Assembly: GCA_036245805.1 (NCBI GenBank)
Contig: BTRK01000003.1
Span: 42,921,215-42,985,214 of the forward strand
Direction: 5' to 3'
Source of the DNA: Pristionchus mayeri
Lineage: Eukaryota > Nematoda > Chromadorea > Rhabditida > Neodiplogasteridae
Length of the DNA stretch: 64,000 nucleotides
Shown: in pieces, positions 12,349 to 25,300 of the stretch
Position numbering within the stretch: the stretch's first letter is position 1
Layout: each line of letters opens with the position of its first letter
The notes under the pieces: model-generated
Told to the model about the DNA's origin: nothing
The model's input: only the letters and a program-made list of their open reading frames with translations
Databases searched by the model: none
Program-made: the position numbers and the translations under genes

Positions 12349-13880
12349 CGCGACGCCATCAGAATCAGAAGAATCGATGGAGGACTCAATCACCAGCCTC
12401 TCTCTCTCCCTCCTTGAACACTAACCTGGGGGCCCTATCTCTGCGCTGTCTCCAGCTGTCTCTGGCCGTCTGCGCTCTCTCTCATCCTCCTGCTCTCTCG
12501 CCCTCTTTCACTCATCTCATCCTCTTCTTACACCCATGTGGTCTGAGTGACAACTGTGATCGGAGTAGAAGAGATGAGGAGAAGTCGATGGGAAAGAGAG
12601 GGACTGAAGAGAAGGAAGGGAAGGAAGGGATGGGTTTCTCGAGTTAGATGTTGGATGAGGGGTCAGCAAGGATCTGGAAAGTTGACTCATGAGCTCAATT
12701 TAGCAAATTCTTCTGGAACAGATCCGATAGATTAGTGGATCGCTTCCGAGAACGAATTCAGTCAATACATATCGCGAAATGATGAGGAACAGACTACAGT
12801 CATAAGGTGCTCCTTTTATTTTGAGCTAGTCTTTAGCCTGCAAAAGGTCGAGCGCATCAGACTTTGTTCCATATGCAATGGAAAAACACGTGTTCTTCAG
12901 ACACAATAATATATTTACGAGCGAGAGATTTGTGAGTCTGAGACGGCAATGAAAATAGCTCGATAATGGCCGTTTTGCGTGAGGGATAGCTAGAATTTCT
13001 GTTCCTTGAAATCGCATCCTCAGCCTCACTGTCCGCACAAGAGTTTTTGAGTGATTTTACCTGATCAGGTCTATGGTTCGCTGATTTCTGACAGGTGACT
13101 CCGAGCCCTAAATTTCAATTGGTTGGTTCCGTACTGTTCAACCATTGAGAGAGCAAGAGTAGAGGAGAAGCCGTCTCCTTCCCTCCATCGTCGAAACACC
13201 TCTCTCAGTAAGCGCATTTACCATGGAGATGCCAGCCTCGAAGGTGGCGTTCATTTATCTCGCATTGGACATAAGGGAAGCTCATTTCAACCAAAAATCC
13301 GGTCTTAGATCCATTCAACAATGCTGGCATTCCGCAAATGTTCCTTTGTTTCAATGTCAGGCATATTCACCGCGATTCTAAAAGAACAAAGCCTCCGTCC
13401 TCAAACTCGCTCACTTGAAGCGAGCAACCAAAACAAAAAGCAACATTCAAATTTGGCAAATTTCAATTAAAATCGGCATCCATATTGCTTTCGGGAACGT
13501 TGTTTTCCTTGGACAGAAACCATTTGGTCTGCTGACATTCGCCACCTCATTTCCCCGTCCTTTCCGCGTTCCTTTTGCCCCATCTTGTAATTAAACTAGC
13601 AGGAACTCGGGTCTTTCCCATGACCTCGCAGTTTATATAGGTCAACTTCTCATTTACAAGTCCGGTGTTATTTTCTGGAGTATGAGACCCATCATCTCGC
13701 TACTAGCTACTATTCCATTAATTTGTGCTACTTCTTCTTGAGAATATGAGAGGCGCTAGAAAATAGAGTAAGGCATCAACTTTGTCTCTAAACTTTACCC
13801 GCATTCATTAGCGCCCGAAATCCCAGCAGATTTTCTCCAAGACCACTCTCGTCTCGCTTTCCTTCCTACATCTCGGTGAA

Positions 13881-14013
13881 CTGATGAGATAGAAAATTTT
13901 TCTTGGAAATGAACACTTTGTCAAAATCTGAACAAAGGAATTGCCAGAAAAGCTTTTGTTCAAATTTTGACAGTGTCCATTTCTCAACAAATTTTGCCAA
14001 CTCATCAGTGCAC
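13881..14013. repeat. TGATGAG hairpin MITE, complete copy
   Basis: The left end TCGGTGAACTGATGAGATAG and right end CTCATCAGTGCACC are inverted. The arms carry AATGAACACTTTGTCAAAAT and its approximate complement around a short loop. It is the same family as 7428-7562. Confidence 0.75.
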
Positions 14014-15040
14014 CTCCATCTCAGTATCTTTGTAAAATATGACGAGTGAGCGCAAGAAATAGAGAAATCAAGCTATTGTCCCCTCTACGTTTCGATCTAT
14101 GGGCATATTCGAAGACCACTTTCATCTTTCCCCTTCCATAGCTCAGTATCTTCCTCTTCGTATCACATTTCGCTGCTTATTTTGGCTCGGTTTCGATGCT
14201 CTTCCGTTGACATCTTCTAAGATCGAATTTTTTGTTGACTTTCAATTAGCGAGATGAACACTTGGTAGGTTAAAGCACTCACAGGCCTTGGGTGCTAGAA
14301 ATGACACTACTTTTTATACACTCCCTCAACCGGCCGAGTGGTGTGAGAGTGGATATAAATAAGAGACGGTGATATCGCTTCTCGAGCTCTAATGGAATAC
14401 AAAAGGGCAATGGGAAATATGAGAGGAAGTTTGAGATTTACAGTCGCACTTTGTGCTGGAGGCTAAAAGCCTTCACATATTTCACCGGTAAGACAAACTA
14501 CAGAGTAGAATGAAGGAAGGGATGCTGTTCTCTACTTGTATCCTCTAGAATTCGGGTCGAAGTCACTTCTAATTCCACTCTTTATTGACGCTGAGTACGC
14601 ATTGCTCTTTCCGATCTCTGAAAGGAAGCTGAAGTTTGCTTGAGAGGAGCAGCAACCTTCTTTTCCATCTACTGCCGCAGATGATGTTAGTCTCTTTTAA
14701 GATCAAATTCTTTGTTGACTTTCAATTACATGACTGAACACTTGGTCTTCCTAAAGAATTCGGGTAGAAGTCACTTCGAATTGCGCTCTTTATTGACGCT
14801 GAAGTATGCATGGACTCAGTGATCTCTGGAACGGGATGGATAGTAGGGATGGCTTAGCACGAAATTGTCTCCTTATCTCGAGTTCTCTCTCGCTCACAGT
14901 TATTTTTGAGAGTGCAAACCTGCGTTTTCCGTCACAGTTCCATGAAATGCCAGCAAAAACAACAACGACTCATCTCTCATTGCAATCTAGTGCGAGGAAC
15001 GAAAGTACCGCCTTCTCATTCTGCTCTCTCCCTCACAATA

Positions 15041-15177
15041 GACTTTCTTAAACAACTTTCCAAATATTTGTTTATAATGCAAATAATCCCTCCCACTCTT
15101 CATTTCATTATCTCTCACCAACAGAGCGGTTCATTTACATCTTAAACAAATATTTGGAAAGTGGTTTTTGAAAGTCT
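15041..15177. repeat. Inverted repeat with AT-rich arms
   Basis: AGACTTTCTTAAACAACTTT and the following CCAAATATTTGTTTA are mirrored at 15143-15177. The loop is about 65 bp. No other copy was noticed in the window. Confidence 0.75.
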
Positions 15178-15235
15178 GCCTCACAACTCGACCAGTTACA
15201 AGAGCGTGAACAACGATGAGACCGTTGTATCGTTT

Positions 15236-15375
15236 AGGGTTCCGGAATTGGGCGACTTTTGAATCATTTTCGGATATGTTTCATGTACAATATATACTAT
15301 ACATACATAGCGCACATGAAACACATCTGAAAATGATTCAAAAGACGCCCAATTACGTCCAATTCCGGAGCCCTA
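15236..15375. repeat. Inverted repeat, TTCCGGAATTGGGCG arms
   Basis: AGGGTTCCGGAATTGGGCG and TTTTGAATCATTTTC at left are mirrored at the right end, with a short AT-rich loop near 15300. Confidence 0.75.
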
Positions 15376-15520
15376 GTATCGTTTCTCTCCCATTTCTCAT
15401 CGCACGGCGCGTCGGTATTTCTCATTCCCCACCATTCCAAGGCCTCATTTTCCGAATGCCTGAAACGCATAACATTCGCGCTGGTATTGTCCTGCATCCT
15501 GTGGGCATATCCCTCCTCAG

Positions 15521-15641
15521 TAGAGTTCGATAAACGATACAAGGCTCTCTTCATTCTGCTCATCTGCTCATTCTCTAGACTGGTCGATCTTCTAGAGAGT
15601 GTGTAGAATGAAGAGAGGGTGGTATCGTTTCTCGAACTCTA
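15521..15641. repeat. Hairpin MITE, best reference copy
   Basis: Complete copy with termini TAGAGTTCGATAAACGAT and ATCGTTTCTCGAACTCTA. The inner arms CTCTCTTCATTCTGC and GTAGAATGAAGAGAG surround a GACTGGTCGATC loop. This copy best defines the family ends. Confidence 0.85.
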
Positions 15642-16326
15642 CCCCTCAGAGATCCCAACTGGGATAATTTTCTGAAAATGAGGATAGATTTCGTTCATAT
15701 TCCTGGAAATCGCGCACTGTAAAGTGGTATTTTTCATTCCATTCCAAATCTCAGCGTGTGTCTGGGGAGCATAACACATTCTGGGGGGGGGGGGGGGGGA
15801 GCTCACATATGTCGCACATGCGCGTTTCTGAATTGCTCAATGACAAATTAGGGAAGGCGCTGGGCTCTGATTAGGTTATGTGTGCATTCACGCTGACTGG
15901 CTCGTCTAGTGTGGTCTCGCTTTCCCCGTTTTTTTGCCCCGCATTCTGCTGCGTTTTCTGCTGATGCGAGTGAACGTGATTGGCGAGAACCTTCTTACTC
16001 TTATTCTCTCTTGGAGAACAGAGATGATGAGAGAGCAGGCCATATCGAGAGAGTCAGACAGAGCCAAACTTGAGTAGACTATACTAGACTTTGAGAAATG
16101 ACAACACAACTGGTTGTATCAACTAAAATAACCCATATCCTCATTCCTTTCTCCTTCTCATAGCAATGAATTTGCATCTGGTTGTATTGTTCTTTCTCGA
16201 AATGTAGTTGCCGAGCGAGTGTCCGGCTCTCTCGATCTCGCATGATCTCTCGTCTTCTCTTCCTGTCTGGAGAGAAGGAGAGAGTCGTATCCGGTGGTCG
16301 CTGGCGCGTAACTTTCCGTCATCAAG

Positions 16327-16470
16327 AGGGCTCAGGGACGGCGAAGTGAGAAGGGGGGAGAGAGGGAGAGAGAGAAAAGAGAGAGAGAGGTTGAGGGAGG
16401 GAGCAGAGAGCGCGCGTACTCTCAGAGACCTAAAATGGAAAGAGAGAGAGGAAGGGGAGAGGAGGAAAAA
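16327..16470 (+). repeat. Purine-rich (GA) tract
   Basis: The plus strand is almost entirely G and A from about 16337 to 16400 and GA-rich to about 16470, with only scattered pyrimidines. This is a low-complexity homopurine tract; no coding signal is evident. Confidence 0.8.
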
Positions 16471-16744
16471 CAGTCGCCCGTCGCTTATCCCCTTGTACTG
16501 AGCTCGAGCTATTCTCTTCTCCCTATCCACTTTTCTACTCGGCTCATAGATATTTTAGGCCTGGAATGACGCATTTGCATCGCTATTTTGGGCATATCGT
16601 GCGTGCTCGAACTACCTGTCCCCTCGGATTGTTTTCGCCGAAATGTTAGATATTATAGTGCACTTGTTGATATTTGGACTCTAGAAGAACACATCTGGGC
16701 TTTCTAGGCAGAGTGCCTTTCAGTGCTGGAAATTTGGTTTGCTG

Positions 16745-16856
16745 TAGTGATGCAAAAACGGCGCACGCTCTCCTCGTTTCACACGCTCTCTCGCCGGTCA
16801 GACAGATCGAGAGAGCGTGTGAAACGAGGAGAGCGCGCGCCGTTTTGGCATCACTA
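16745..16856. repeat. TAGTGATGC hairpin element, copy 1
   Basis: A near-perfect palindrome with TAGTGATGC and GCATCACTA ends. The arms contain GCTCTCCTCGTTTCACACGC and its complement, and the loop is CCGGTCAGACAGATC. It is nearly identical to 46555-46666, 30 kb away. Confidence 0.85.
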
Positions 16857-17351
16857 GTTTGCTGCCCTCCCACTTTTCCATGTTCTCTCGCTTTCTCCGG
16901 TAGTTGAGTGGATGAAATTGAGATGACGCGCGCCTACACTTGTGGAAACATAAGAGGAAGTTGTTCAGGGAAGACTTGCGTTGGCACATTTTCTTTTCTG
17001 ATTTATCACGTTTTTTCAACATGCGAGAGAGCAGGCGAAATGAGGAGTGTTGTTAGCCATAACATTGTTTCAAGACAGCTCGAGGTGTTGGTACGTTCGC
17101 TTGATCTTCAGATTTCTCACGTTTACCCGGCTCTTCCTCTCTCTCTCTCTATTCAGGCAGATCGAGAGAGCATAGGATATTGAGAGAGCCTGCCTTCCAG
17201 CACTTTTGATTCAAAGAATCAAAGAAAGTACGCGAAGTGTGAGAGTGTCGCTTCTAATTATGCGAGTGGAATAAACGCCGTATCTTTCCGATTTCGAGCT
17301 CGCAAAATTCCGAGACAGAATCGCATTCTGCTTTCTCCTCTTCTCATTATA

Positions 17352-18566
17352 TTGGGGTGTCCGGAAAGTTCGTATAATGCTTCGGAAAAAAGTCAGTTCG
17401 CGATCAAATGCAGTGATTGCGCAATCTGTTTGTCAACAATGTGTTGCATCATTCTGACGTTGAGTAGTGAGAGGATTTAATCAGTCTCCTAGTTGCTACA
17501 TTGATTCTTGTGATGGACTCCCATCTCTACCTCCGAGCAGTTTTACTTCATTACTACCGTCTTGGCCGATCCGTGAAGGAGGCCCACTCTGCCCTGGCCC
17601 AGTCGGAAGGAGCTGACGCCCCCTCCATACCCTTCTGCTATAAGTGGTTCTCCCGCTTCAAGAAAGGGGAGTTTGGTCTCGATGATCAACCCCGCTCTGG
17701 ACGCCCTCCCTCCCTCGATCAGCCTCTCGTTCTCCGCACACTGAAGCGCAAGCCCATGGCCAGTGTGCGTGAGTTGAAGAAGGATACTGGTACTCCCAGA
17801 TCAACGGTGTCCGATATCCTCCATCGATCTGGGAAGAAGCCGAAACTCCCACAAGTGATTCCCCATGACCTCTCCCCCGAACAGCTGAAAAATCGTGTTC
17901 AAGTCTGTCGGGAATTACTCCATCGTAGATCCAATCTTCGATGGGTCAATTCCATCATCGCTACAGATGAGAAGTGGATCACGTACGATAACCCTGTGGG
18001 TGGATGCACGCCCGTCCCGAAGAAGGAAGAGCACGGAAAGAAGGAACTCCTCTGCTTCTTCTTCTCAGTGCTCGGTCCCATCTACTGGGAGATCCTCGCC
18101 CCTGGCACCAGCATCAATGCCGACCTCTTCTCTGAACAACTGGAAGATGTCGCGATCAGAGTCCCTCCCAGACTCCTGAACCAGGGCAAAATTCTTCTTC
18201 TGATGGACAATGCTCGCCCACATCGAGCGAAGATGACCCAGAAGAAAATGGACGAGCTGAAGATCGAGAGGATTCCCCATCCCCCGTATTCCCCGGATCT
18301 CTCCCCATGCGACTACCACTGCTTCCGCTCTCTCTCTGACTTCTGCAAAGGAAAGAAGTTCAAGAATCGAGATGAAGTTGTGAGGGCTTTCGTGAACTGG
18401 GCGGTCTCGAAGAAACCCGCATTCTGGAAGAGAGGAATCGAGACCCTGCCCAATCGCTGGAGGGAGGTAGTGAGAACGAAGGGGGCATACATTGGTCACT
18501 GAGAATTGTAAAGCATTGAATAAAAAATAAAAACAAAAAATTATACGAACTTTCCGGACACCCTAA
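17352..18566 (+). mobile_element. mariner (DD34D) transposon, copy 1
   Basis: A 1215 bp element with 27 bp terminal inverted repeats (17352-17378 and 18540-18566, GGGTGTCCGGAAAGTTCGTA core, one mismatch), flanked by TA dinucleotides (17350-17351 and 18567-18568), as expected for Tc1/mariner insertion. It contains one transposase frame. It lies in intergenic DNA. Confidence 0.95.
17501..18502 (+). CDS. mariner transposase, 333 aa, small in-frame deletion
   Basis: Cut-and-paste DNA transposase acting on its own terminal repeats. The N-terminus has a helix-turn-helix region (SVKEAHSAL...PSIPFCYKWFSRFK) followed by a second one around RELKKDTGTPRSTVSDILHR. The catalytic triad is present: Asp in ATDEKWITY, Asp in LLLMDNARPH and Asp in SPDLSPCDYH, with exactly 34 residues between the last two, so the mariner DD34D type. 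Compared with copy 2 it lacks nine residues after TYDNP, net in frame, in the segment between the first two catalytic residues. Mariner transposases are usually about 345 residues. Catalytic residues remain, but activity is doubtful. A start at 17513 (MDSHLYLRA) is equally possible. Confidence 0.9.
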   Translation: MILVMDSHLYLRAVLLHYYRLGRSVKEAHSALAQSEGADAPSIPFCYKWFSRFKKGEFGLDDQPRSGRPPSLDQPLVLRTLKRKPMASVRELKKDTGTPRSTVSDILHRSGKKPKLPQVIPHDLSPEQLKNRVQVCRELLHRRSNLRWVNSIIATDEKWITYDNPVGGCTPVPKKEEHGKKELLCFFFSVLGPIYWEILAPGTSINADLFSEQLEDVAIRVPPRLLNQGKILLLMDNARPHRAKMTQKKMDELKIERIPHPPYSPDLSPCDYHCFRSLSDFCKGKKFKNRDEVVRAFVNWAVSKKPAFWKRGIETLPNRWREVVRTKGAYIGH

Positions 18567-19573
18567 TAGTTCGAGAAACGACACCACTGTATCTTCATAC
18601 TAGTATACTGTATATTACTGTATAATAGTGTATATTCTCATCCTACTAATACTACTGTATATCTCCTTCTACATTTATCGTTTCTCGAGGTATCGTTTCT
18701 CGAACTCTAGCAAATCCCGTCGTAAGAAATCGCCAGAATTCCTTCTCCTTTCTCCTCTTCTCATGCAATGCAATGCATTGTTATTGCATTTGCAAACGAC
18801 CTCATTCGCATTGCTATTTTCGATGTATTTTCACAGAGTTAAGAACAGAACGCGAGAGCGATTCGTTTGCCATGAATGATTCTAGCCGCGCGATCTTCAG
18901 TATATCTGAGCATCGAAAAATCCAGAGAACCAAGGTTAGGCGCAAATTTCTATTGCAAGTTGAGAGAGAGTGCGCCAGGAACGCAATTTGTCATGAATGA
19001 TTCTAGCAGTGCTATCTACGGATCTCTCTCTCTCTCTCGCGCCAGAAAAGCAAGACAGAATGCAGAATTAAGAGAGTCGTTTCTTGCCAAGCAATCCCCA
19101 GTGCGATCTCTACTCTATGAGCGACTAAAGAAGAGGAGGCGCATTTTCGAAATTCCATCCGTTGCAAGTGAAGGATGCTAGGAACGCGATTTGCCATGAA
19201 TGAACCAGGTTTTAAAATTCGAAGGCGATCAACATTTCGTGCGCTAGAATGATCAATGAGAGCAATGTTTGGAATTCTTCCATTGACTCTCCTCATTTCG
19301 CGTGCTCTCTCGCATCTTCAGAAAGATTGCGAAATAAGACACATTCCTACTTTTCCAAACAACTGCTATGATTTTCAAGGGAGAGAAACTGATTTGATGG
19401 ACAATTTGAGATTTGTTTCGACACATTTTCCAGAAATTTTTAAATCTTATCGGTGCAATGCCAGGGAGGATAATAATAGGCCTGGAATCTCTCTTCTCCC
19501 CTGCCCACGTGCAGGATACACACAATCCTCATGTTGTTGGCCTTACGGAGACAATACTCTCTTTATTACGCGT

Positions 19574-19574
<1 letters not shown>

Positions 19575-19631
<57 letters not shown>
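19575..19631. repeat. (CT)n microsatellite
   Basis: About 28 uninterrupted CT dinucleotides. The long open frames crossing it are artefacts of the repeat. Confidence 0.95.
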
Positions 19632-19633
<2 letters not shown>

Positions 19634-19680
19634 GCTCCATTCCACAGTCTCTCGCTCTGTCTGACTGGAAAAATAATTCG

Positions 19681-20183
19681 GTGAGACGTAGAGTGGGACT
19701 CCCCTACGCGGCTGTAAATTAAAGGAAATAACTTGGCGTGGGGTGGCTGAGGTCGCCAGGAATTCTTCTTACGCTAGATTCGATATTCTCCCTTTTCAGT
19801 TGCAAGTAGAGTTTGAGAAACGATATCACAGTGTCTTTATTCTATGCACTCTCTTGCCGTTGAACCGATCAAGATGGGACAGTTTCAAGATCCCTGATTA
19901 TTGATAACAGCGAAAACGCAGTTGAGTCAGGAGCCGGCTACTCAGCTGTACTTCACACCCAGAGTGCGCTGTTTTTCATACTTCACTATTTCCATCTCAT
20001 TAGAGGAGGAAGCTAGAGACGATTCTAATTACGTCCCGCATTGACCTCTTCCGGGCCATTTCTCATTAGTTTGTAACTGAGGAGGGAGAATGTCGAATCT
20101 AGTGTTTGAAGATTCCCAGGCGGCCTCAGCCACCCTACGCCAATTATTTCCTTTAATTTACAGCCCCGTAGTGGGAGTCTCAC
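19681..20183. repeat. 0.5 kb element with about 110 bp terminal inverted repeats
   Basis: The left end GTGAGACGTAGAGTGGGACT and the following stretch (GTAAATTAAAGGAAATAA, TGGGGTGGCTGAGG) are found inverted at about 20085-20183. Outside the ends, CTGACTGGAAAAATAATT and its complement continue the symmetry to about 19656 and 20214. The centre (19800-20080) is unrelated and non-coding. Confidence 0.75.
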
Positions 20184-21982
20184 TCTTCATCAAGAGAAGT
20201 TATTTTCCAATCAGGCATAGCGAGAGAGTGTGGGTAATGAAGAGGTAGAAAAAAAGCATGCGGCATTAAGAGTATCTAATTACGTCGCATTGACCTCTTC
20301 CGGCTCATTTCTCATTATTTTCCACGCCTCATATAATTGTGATGCTTCCAGCCGTAATTGGTTGCGCGTCTTTGCACAATTATCACTTCCGCTGTGCCGC
20401 CTGTCGTGCAGTATTCTGTGGTCTGGAGTAATCCTCTGCCTCTCTCCCTGTCCCATGCTCTCTTGCTGGTCAGAGAACGCGAGATAGTATGGGAAACGAA
20501 GAGAGCATTGTCCCTTGTATCTCCCGATTTCACAGTCCATGGATGCTTCGAATAGTCAGCCGCAATTCCCCGGTGTGGTCTGTGTCTCTATTGCAAGCTG
20601 CATACCCTAGAATAGGGACCTCCTTCGAATTCCTCGGTAATATTCGATGTTCTCAGTGAGAACCTCTCACCCGAATGTGAGAAAATGTGAAATGAAGCCT
20701 TTCTGTACCCTGGCAGATCACATCATAATGAGATATTCGGCCGCGGATCTTTCATCGGACCCTCTTCATTTCCCATACTATCTCGTCGGTCAGAGTGAGC
20801 GAGAGACTGTATGGAATGAAGAGAGCGAGAACATTGCTCCGCTCGCGCAAGTGCTTCGCTAATGCGGCTTCCTCCTTCACTCAGAGGTTTCACCCACTCT
20901 CTCGATCCCGCACACTCTCTCGTTTTCTCTGACCTGAGGCGTTTCTCTGATTCTCTCGATCCAGCACGCTCTCTCGCCCTCACTAATCTGTAAGTGCAAA
21001 AGAGTGGCATTATGTACGTCAGTTAACATTCAGATGTAAGTATTCCGTTGATTATTCTAACCTCTTGTGCGTTCTCTGTGTAAAAGAGTGCCAGAGTCAG
21101 CATTGGAGTATTTCTCTGAATCTCTCCATTCCCCTCACTCTCTCGCTGTCTCTAACCCTCGCTATTACTCCAGCAAGAATCTCTCCCGTGAATTGGAAAT
21201 TCGCGATTAGTAGCCAGCTTCCAGTCACGACAAATCTCTTCCCCTCTAATTCTCGCTTTCCTACCTGTGCTCTCCTCCTTTCATATGCTCTCTCGCTCTG
21301 TATAACCCGTGAGAGAGCACGTAGAATGAGTAGTGTGTATTCCCAGTAGTGCTGGCAACCCGCGACAGCAGGTGCTCTCAGGGCAGGTGCCTAAAGGCGG
21401 GCTTCTGCCACCCGTTTCTGAAGTCGCAGAAGTGCCTCCAATTTGAATCCCCCCTAAGAGAACCAGTTTGCGATTCATGCTATCTTCATTCATTGATATC
21501 ATTTTTACATCTATTTAGGAATATTCTGAATTCATCGTCTCTTCTTCTACTCTATCATCGCGATCACGGGATAGAGAGAAAGCGAGAGAGCACGCGAAAT
21601 GGAGAGAGTGCTCAAATTCGAGTCAACACACGACGCCATCTCGGCCCCAATCTCGAGTCGTCTCATATTCCGACGCCTTCGCTCTATTCCGTAATAACAT
21701 TGTCTCGTTTACCCCCACGCGCGCTCCCGTCTTCCTATAATCATCTTTCATCCGCTTTCCAAAAAAATTTTTCTGCTTTTGGAGTTTGAAATAGCGAAAT
21801 AGTGCTTAGCGCATGATGAGAGTGTATATAATGGCGGTAACATTGCTCCTTCGAAGTTTCTTTCCTCTGAGGTCTCCCATTGGTCAGACAGAATTAGAGA
21901 TAATGGAGAATAAGGAAAGATACTTTTTCATTAACTTTCGCTATATCCGTTGATAACGATACCGCTGATTGCACTCGCTACT

Positions 21983-22092
21983 AGAACTAGAGAAACGATG
22001 CCACGGTCCCGTGATTCAAAACAATCTTGGGGCCTGCCGAGCGGTGAGAGTATTCACGGAATGAAGAGAGCATTTCATTTCTCGAACTCTAC
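21983..22092. repeat. Hairpin MITE copy
   Basis: The ends AGAACTAGAGAAACGATG and CATTTCTCGAACTCTACC match the TTCGAGAAACGA family. The interior is diverged. Confidence 0.6.
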
Positions 22093-22282
22093 CTCCTAAA
22101 CGCATCTCCTCGGTCAGACAATTGAAATATAATGCGAAACGAAGGAATAGTAGAGAGTATCCCTCAATAAGCAGCTCCGTTTCTCAGTTTCTACCCTCAC
22201 TTTCGCAATATTCGTTGATAGCGAGAACGAGCTGATTGCATTCTGCCATATTCGCCCAAGAACGTTATATTCTGGTCGAACA

Positions 22283-22397
22283 ACTAGAATTTCGCAATTC
22301 TGGCTATCGTGTCTTCATTTCCCATGCCCTCACTTCAATGATCAGTGAGATAGTGCATAGATTGAAGAAGCGGTGGTATCGTTTATCGAACTATATT
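22283..22397. repeat. Hairpin MITE copy
   Basis: The right end is GGTATCGTTTATCGAACTAT. Inner arms TGTCTTCATTTCCCATGCCC and GTGCATAGATTGAAGAAGCG are partly complementary. Diverged member of the same family. Confidence 0.6.
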
Positions 22398-25300
22398 GAG
22401 AATAGGGAGAGAGCCAATACTGCAGACTTCCTGTATTTTCTATTTTCCCGGTATATGTCCAAAATAGTGCGGAGAGAGCATAGCCGAAAATATGCCGAAT
22501 TTTATTGGTTCTCATCCAGTGGTCGGTTTTCATCCGCTCCAGTTCCTATCCTTCCTTCTTTCCTGTCATGTAACTTGCAGTGTATCATTAATATATTCCG
22601 CTTTTGCTCTTCGATCTTTAATTTTTGATCTTTGACCTTTGCAGATCATGTATGCAGTCCGATTGAAATACGCTGAAGGAGTCTGAGCTGGCTTCGGTGA
22701 GTAACTCCTGCCAGTCACCCAAGCATACAGACTTCTTGTGTTTTTCCCATATAAATCCATAATGGTACTGCGTGTAAGCACGAAAAAACTGAGACGGCCT
22801 CGAATGCAACCTTCCAGTGAAATGGTCTGTCAATAATTCGAGCAATCGTATTTAATTCGAGATAAATATTTGCAATTAATTATTGCGGCGCTCTGCAAGA
22901 GTTATGAAAAGACCACCGTATCCTTTCTCGAACCCATGAGGGTAATGGACCGAAAAGTACCCTTCCCGAGACCATTTCTCCGGAGAAAAAAATCGTCTAG
23001 ACTGGTCGATTTACAAGAAAATGAGGGCAAGGAGACGTCTCTCATTTCATTTCGTTGAAGAATATGCAAGTATATGCAATGGTTCTCATTTCACATGAAT
23101 TATCGATTCGAATTCTCTCAAAACGTTCCGGCTTCTTTTTTTATTTCTCAAATACCAGGGAGTTAGGAGATCTCATCTTCATTATTAGTGTATAGATTTA
23201 CCCGTAAAGACAATTTTTTACTGAAAAAATGGTCTGGAAGTCGACGTGGTGCCCACCAAAAACAACTAGCGCGAGTGTTTGATTTCTGGCTTTCTTCTCA
23301 CAAATTGTCGATGTCGACCGTTCACTAGTGATATAAGATGGGCTAGAAACTGAACTTTAGAAAGGGGGTCCGCAAACATCAACAGGGTAGTCGTTACTAG
23401 TGCTTGTTCTTCTCATTTTCCTATCATATGGGGGCCAAGGAACATAGAAAAAAGTGAACCCTCATCTTTTGCGACAATAAATAATCCATAGACATCTGTC
23501 ATACCGCGCAAGAGAGCACGCAGAAATGTGATGTCGCTGTTATTGCTCATTAGTCAGAATTTCCCATTCGTGTCTTGGGTACATTCCTTTTCTCCCTTAC
23601 TGCATGCCATCTTTGAACTGGCTATATTAGAACTTTGAGTCGGTGAAGATTTTTAACTTCAGTTCTACATTGATATTCCACCCTCTCGCTGAATACAGCG
23701 ATAGTTTCACGAAATTAGTTTCCATCTCCGAAGTGATGAAGATACTCTATCCTATTCTCGTATCTTTCTGACGCTTCTAAGAACACTCAAGAGTCATCAA
23801 TGAGCGGTCATACGTGCAAATTCATCACTTTTCGCCGCACAATTTAGATCAAATGAGAAAGTACACGTATGTTTTAGCGTCAAAGTAGTTTAACACTCGC
23901 CGATTTGCAGCGTAACGAGGCTAACATGTTGATGTGATGCGAGTTCACAACTGCAGGTGCCACTCTAAGGAGAGAATGGGTGCTAGTTAGGACTACCGTC
24001 AAGGCAAAGTGCTTCTAGCAACCGCGTCCAACAGTTATCGTAGTCGATTCCGATTTACCGACCCAAGGGAATAGTATGCCTTTTCCGTACCATGAAGGGG
24101 GCGGTATGCAGCGTAATAACCCAAGCAAAAATAGCATCTCCCACTCTATTTTGAGGAATGTGGCGTGGAATGGAACATGTGTTCGCGATCTAATGGAATG
24201 TTGTCTACTTGAGAGTTCGAGAAACAAGCACCAGGCTCTATATTATGCGCTCTAACTCAATTTTGTGTTGTGATCAAGTGTTGGAGACTCGACTTGGGGG
24301 CGTTTAGCAAAGTCTAGTGTAGTCAACTTTGGAGCTCAATTCACTGGAGAGCGCGCGAAATTATGAGACGCACTCTCATTTCCTATTCCGCGCTGCCGAG
24401 AGTTGAAAGCTCACCTTTTATTTATGGTATATGCACAAACTTTGCACAGTGCTTACTCCTCTTTCCTGAAATAATTAGATTGCTCGATAATTTAGTCAGC
24501 CACAGTCCACAGAATCTTCAAAATTCTTGGCTTTCCCTCTTTCCAGTTCCAAAGTGAGCAATGAATTATTAATATTTTGGAATATTCTTCCATTTTGACT
24601 CCACTCCACACACACACGGAATCACGTCAATCGCCAGAATCTGAATTGCTTATCACTAACAAGTCACGGAATCCCACGAATTATCCGCGAATGTCCTTAC
24701 TTATTCGTCTGCCTTTTCGAGATTTCCTGGATAGAGTCCGCTCATAAAACGACGGTTCACTGACTTTCCCCAGTCCATTTCCTGTCTACCCGTGGGGCAA
24801 AAACGTTTTATTATAGCACACATACGTCAGTTTTCTTGCCTGATCAAGACCTTTCGATGCTGACCACTTTCCTATTTAGCCCTCAGGGGAGGGATTTCTT
24901 GCCGCTGTTTACTACTTGGCTCTGATTTCCCCAGCGAGAACGATCCCCCTCAAATAATTCTTAATTCCTCATCACGAGCTGGGGGATGGTAACGGTGGTG
25001 GAAAACAGGCTTACTTGCGTAATTTTCTCGTGTCGTAGGCCTAAATTACATGGCTTCACGGAAAACGCGGCGCGCAGGTGCAAATTACGATACCGCCTGT
25101 TACCTCCAGCTTACATTTAGCATCGATTTTATCCGCGTTCAGATGTCTCGAAATAGGTGTTCTACCGTATGCTTTCTGATGACGCTTTGAAATCTTAGTA
25201 ATGCCGGAGTAAAGAATCGTGACTTTTCTGATATCTAGCCTCTTGGGCCCATACTCTTGACGGAAAGTGTTGCCTAACATGTTTTGATTTGAGTCATGAG

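Larger units (their letters stand above)
12349..17351. other. Intergenic, repeat-rich; no gene recognised
   Basis: This presumably includes the promoter of the kinase gene just above 12348. I see no coding exon with consistent splice phase. The stretch holds hairpin elements (13881, about 14320, 15041, 15236, 15521, 16745), direct repeats around 14224/14700 (TTTGTTGACTTTCAATTA) and 14551/14758 (CTCTTTATTGACGCTGA), a 17-base G run (15783-15799) and a purine-rich tract (16327-16470). Confidence 0.6.

Noticed and set aside
19256..19684. 142-codon frame ending in Ser-Leu repeats
   Set aside because: It is driven by the CT microsatellite; no start context or splice support.
22236..22628. 130-codon plus-strand frame
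   Set aside because: It runs through a hairpin MITE and has no conserved motif.
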